From the NCBI GenBank assembly GCA_009845505.1, contig VXZL01000187.1, positions 1 through 5,723 of the forward strand: DNA of 5,723 nt, given 5' to 3'. The position numbers were made by a program, and so were the translations under genes. Below are positions 4,527-5,723 of the stretch, in pieces; the first letter of the stretch is position 1, and every line of letters starts with the position of its first letter. The notes under the pieces were generated by a model that searched no databases, was not told the DNA's origin, and was given only the letters and a program-made list of their open reading frames with translations. Source of the DNA: Candidatus Poribacteria bacterium. Lineage in GTDB: Bacteria > Poribacteria > WGA-4E > WGA-3G.

Positions 4527-5723
4527 CCAATTCCCTCCTCCTTTTTCCACTTTGCAAAGAGCTGTGGGACTTCGCGGCTCTGATCATCAATGACGCGAGT
4601 TTTTCTTTCAGTGTGAATATCCGCAATGCCACCTTCAACCTCTCTATCATTTATTCGAGAGGCGTTCTCTTCAGACACCCAGATTTCATTGCCATGTTTG
4701 TCTCTTTTAAAGAGCGTATTTCCGCGCTTGTCGTGTCCGACTTTCTCTACCATCGCCATGAAAATGTTATATGGGACAATTCGCCGCGCATACCGTTCCT
4801 CGTTAATTTCCTTCTGTGTCTTCTTCTGGAGGATTAGCACCGAGGTCTGCGTGCCGTTTCTGGGTTGGAAGGTATCAGCGTGTAAATCAACACTGGCGAT
4901 GATACGCGTTTTTTCAAGCAGCCACCGGCGGATATGTCGAAGTCCAGGGTTTCCTAAAATGGAGTCGGGTAATACAATCGCTAATCTCCCATTGGGTTTG
5001 AGAAATTGAAGGCACCGCTCTATAAAAAGCTGCTCGGGTGGGACCGAGGTTTGGAGTTTATCTGACATTTTCCATCCGGCATCTCCGCCTTTGCGCCAAA
5101 TATGTCCAATGTCAAATTGCTCCAGAATGTGGGTATCTTTGATAGGGATGTCGCTGCCAAAGGGTGGATTTGTAACGATGACATCGAAAAACCCGATCGA
5201 ATTTGCATTTGTTATGTTGTCGGCTTGCATCTGCAGGGCACTTGCCAATTCCAATTTGAGTTCTTGTGCCCACTCATGCGGAGGCAAGAGGGAATCGTTC
5301 CGGTGAATATTGCCGCTACCGTCGTTATTCATTACCATGTTCATTTTCGTGGCTTTCACAAGATCAGGGTTGATGTCAAACCCGTAAAAATCCGACGCAG
5401 CGATCTGTCTGATTCGATCCCTAACAATTCTTCTATAATCATCAGACCAATCAGCCTCATCCATTCCTAAGTCATGAGCAACAGAACGTTTTAATTGTTC
5501 AATGATATGGTTCATTGCGGTGACCAAGAAACCACCAGTGCCGCACGAGGTATCGCATACCTTTTCACCCGGTTTTGGGTTGACCATCTCAACCGCCATC
5601 CGCATAATATTTCGCGGCGTGAAAAATTCGCCTCTGTCACCCCTCAGATTTGCTCCAACCAACTCCTCGTAGGCTTTTCCTTTCACGTCAACATGCGTTT
5701 CAAGGAGACTATAAGGCTGGAGC
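4520..5723 (-). CDS. hsdM: Type I restriction-modification DNA adenine methyltransferase subunit (HsdM), N-terminus outside window
   Basis: HsdM is the N6-adenine methyltransferase of a type I system. It acts in the cytoplasm with HsdS to protect host DNA and is also part of the restriction complex. About 400 residues are visible, with the frame open through the right edge (first full codon at 5722-5720). Counting from there: GEFFTPRNIMRM (about 31-42), the usual HsdM lead-in to the catalytic domain; VCDTSCGTGGFL (55-66), the S-adenosylmethionine-binding motif I; FYGFDINPDLVKATKMNM (about 112-129); and VIVTNPPFGSDI with catalytic NPPF (185-188, bases 5170-5159), typical of N6-adenine methylases. 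VPPEQLFIERCLQFLKPNGR and GTQTSVLILQKK follow in family order. A GTG at 5686 could pass for a start but lies inside the conserved domain, so it is not one; the N-terminal HsdM_N helical part must lie to the right. Bases 4520-4526 overlap hsdS. Confidence 0.95.
   Translation of the reverse strand, partial: LQPYSLLETHVDVKGKAYEELVGANLRGDRGEFFTPRNIMRMAVEMVNPKPGEKVCDTSCGTGGFLVTAMNHIIEQLKRSVAHDLGMDEADWSDDYRRIVRDRIRQIAASDFYGFDINPDLVKATKMNMVMNNDGSGNIHRNDSLLPPHEWAQELKLELASALQMQADNITNANSIGFFDVIVTNPPFGSDIPIKDTHILEQFDIGHIWRKGGDAGWKMSDKLQTSVPPEQLFIERCLQFLKPNGRLAIVLPDSILGNPGLRHIRRWLLEKTRIIASVDLHADTFQPRNGTQTSVLILQKKTQKEINEERYARRIVPYNIFMAMVEKVGHDKRGNTLFKRDKHGNEIWVSEENASRINDREVEGGIADIHTERKTRVIDDQSREVPQLFAKWKKEEGIGW
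4533..4542 (-). promoter_or_regulatory. Ribosome binding site of hsdS inside the hsdM end
   Basis: AGGAGGAGGG lies within the last codons of hsdM, with its GGAGG (4538-4534) 7 bases before the GTG at 4526. It favours that start for hsdS over the GTG at 4550, which would place this site inside the coding sequence. Confidence 0.65.

Noticed and set aside
4499..5009. Two plus-strand open frames opposite hsdM and the start of hsdS
   Set aside because: They are antisense to strongly conserved methyltransferase sequence and have no ribosome sites or domain pattern.
1..5723. CRISPR array, tRNA or rRNA gene, insertion sequence
   Set aside because: No regularly spaced long repeats, cloverleaf sequences, ribosomal RNA segments or transposase frames were seen on either strand.

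Overview
The window looks like an accessory region from an uncultured bacterium with moderate GC content (roughly 45% by eye). It has sigma-70-like promoters, strong AGGAGG-type ribosome sites and mixed ATG/GTG starts. A secreted discoidin-like protein ending in a KLATTWG tail, single-domain VOC proteins and a HicB-like orphan antitoxin remind me of sponge-associated or free-living Candidatus Poribacteria. That assignment is from memory and is only suggestive; nothing in the window, such as an rRNA or a marker gene, fixes the taxon.

Left part (1-1500, plus strand): an AT-rich leader carries a near-ideal extended -10 promoter for a small VOC/glyoxalase-fold protein (225-620). A second promoter of the same design (648-676) drives a secreted F5/8 type C (discoidin)-like protein (736-1431), which is closed by a long-stem Rho-independent terminator (1458-1496).

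Middle part (1500-2295): this is a scar zone. Two decayed 3' ends of VOC genes, similar to the intact one, lie at 1503-1596 (one-base frameshift) and 2071-2208 (in-frame stop). Between them, on the minus strand, sits a complete HicB-like antitoxin gene with its own promoter. A 13-bp perfect palindrome overlaps its -10, and no toxin is visible. A short, roughly 10-bp periodic GATTAC-type repeat (2218-2261) separates this zone from the next operon. The VOC 3' ends are far more alike over their last ~48 bases than upstream, and the similarity continues past the stop codons in two copies.

Right part (2296-5723, minus strand): a type I restriction-modification operon reads leftwards. It contains hsdM (cut by the right edge of the window), then hsdS overlapping it by 7 bases, then a 238-residue protein of unknown function about 70 bases further on. 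hsdR is not visible and may lie beyond the right edge. The HsdS protein shows a clear internal twofold repeat of about 240 residues. The third gene has a small N-terminal hydrophobic segment and a C-terminal winged-helix-like end. It is the best candidate here for an undescribed partner of a defence system, but its role is unproven.
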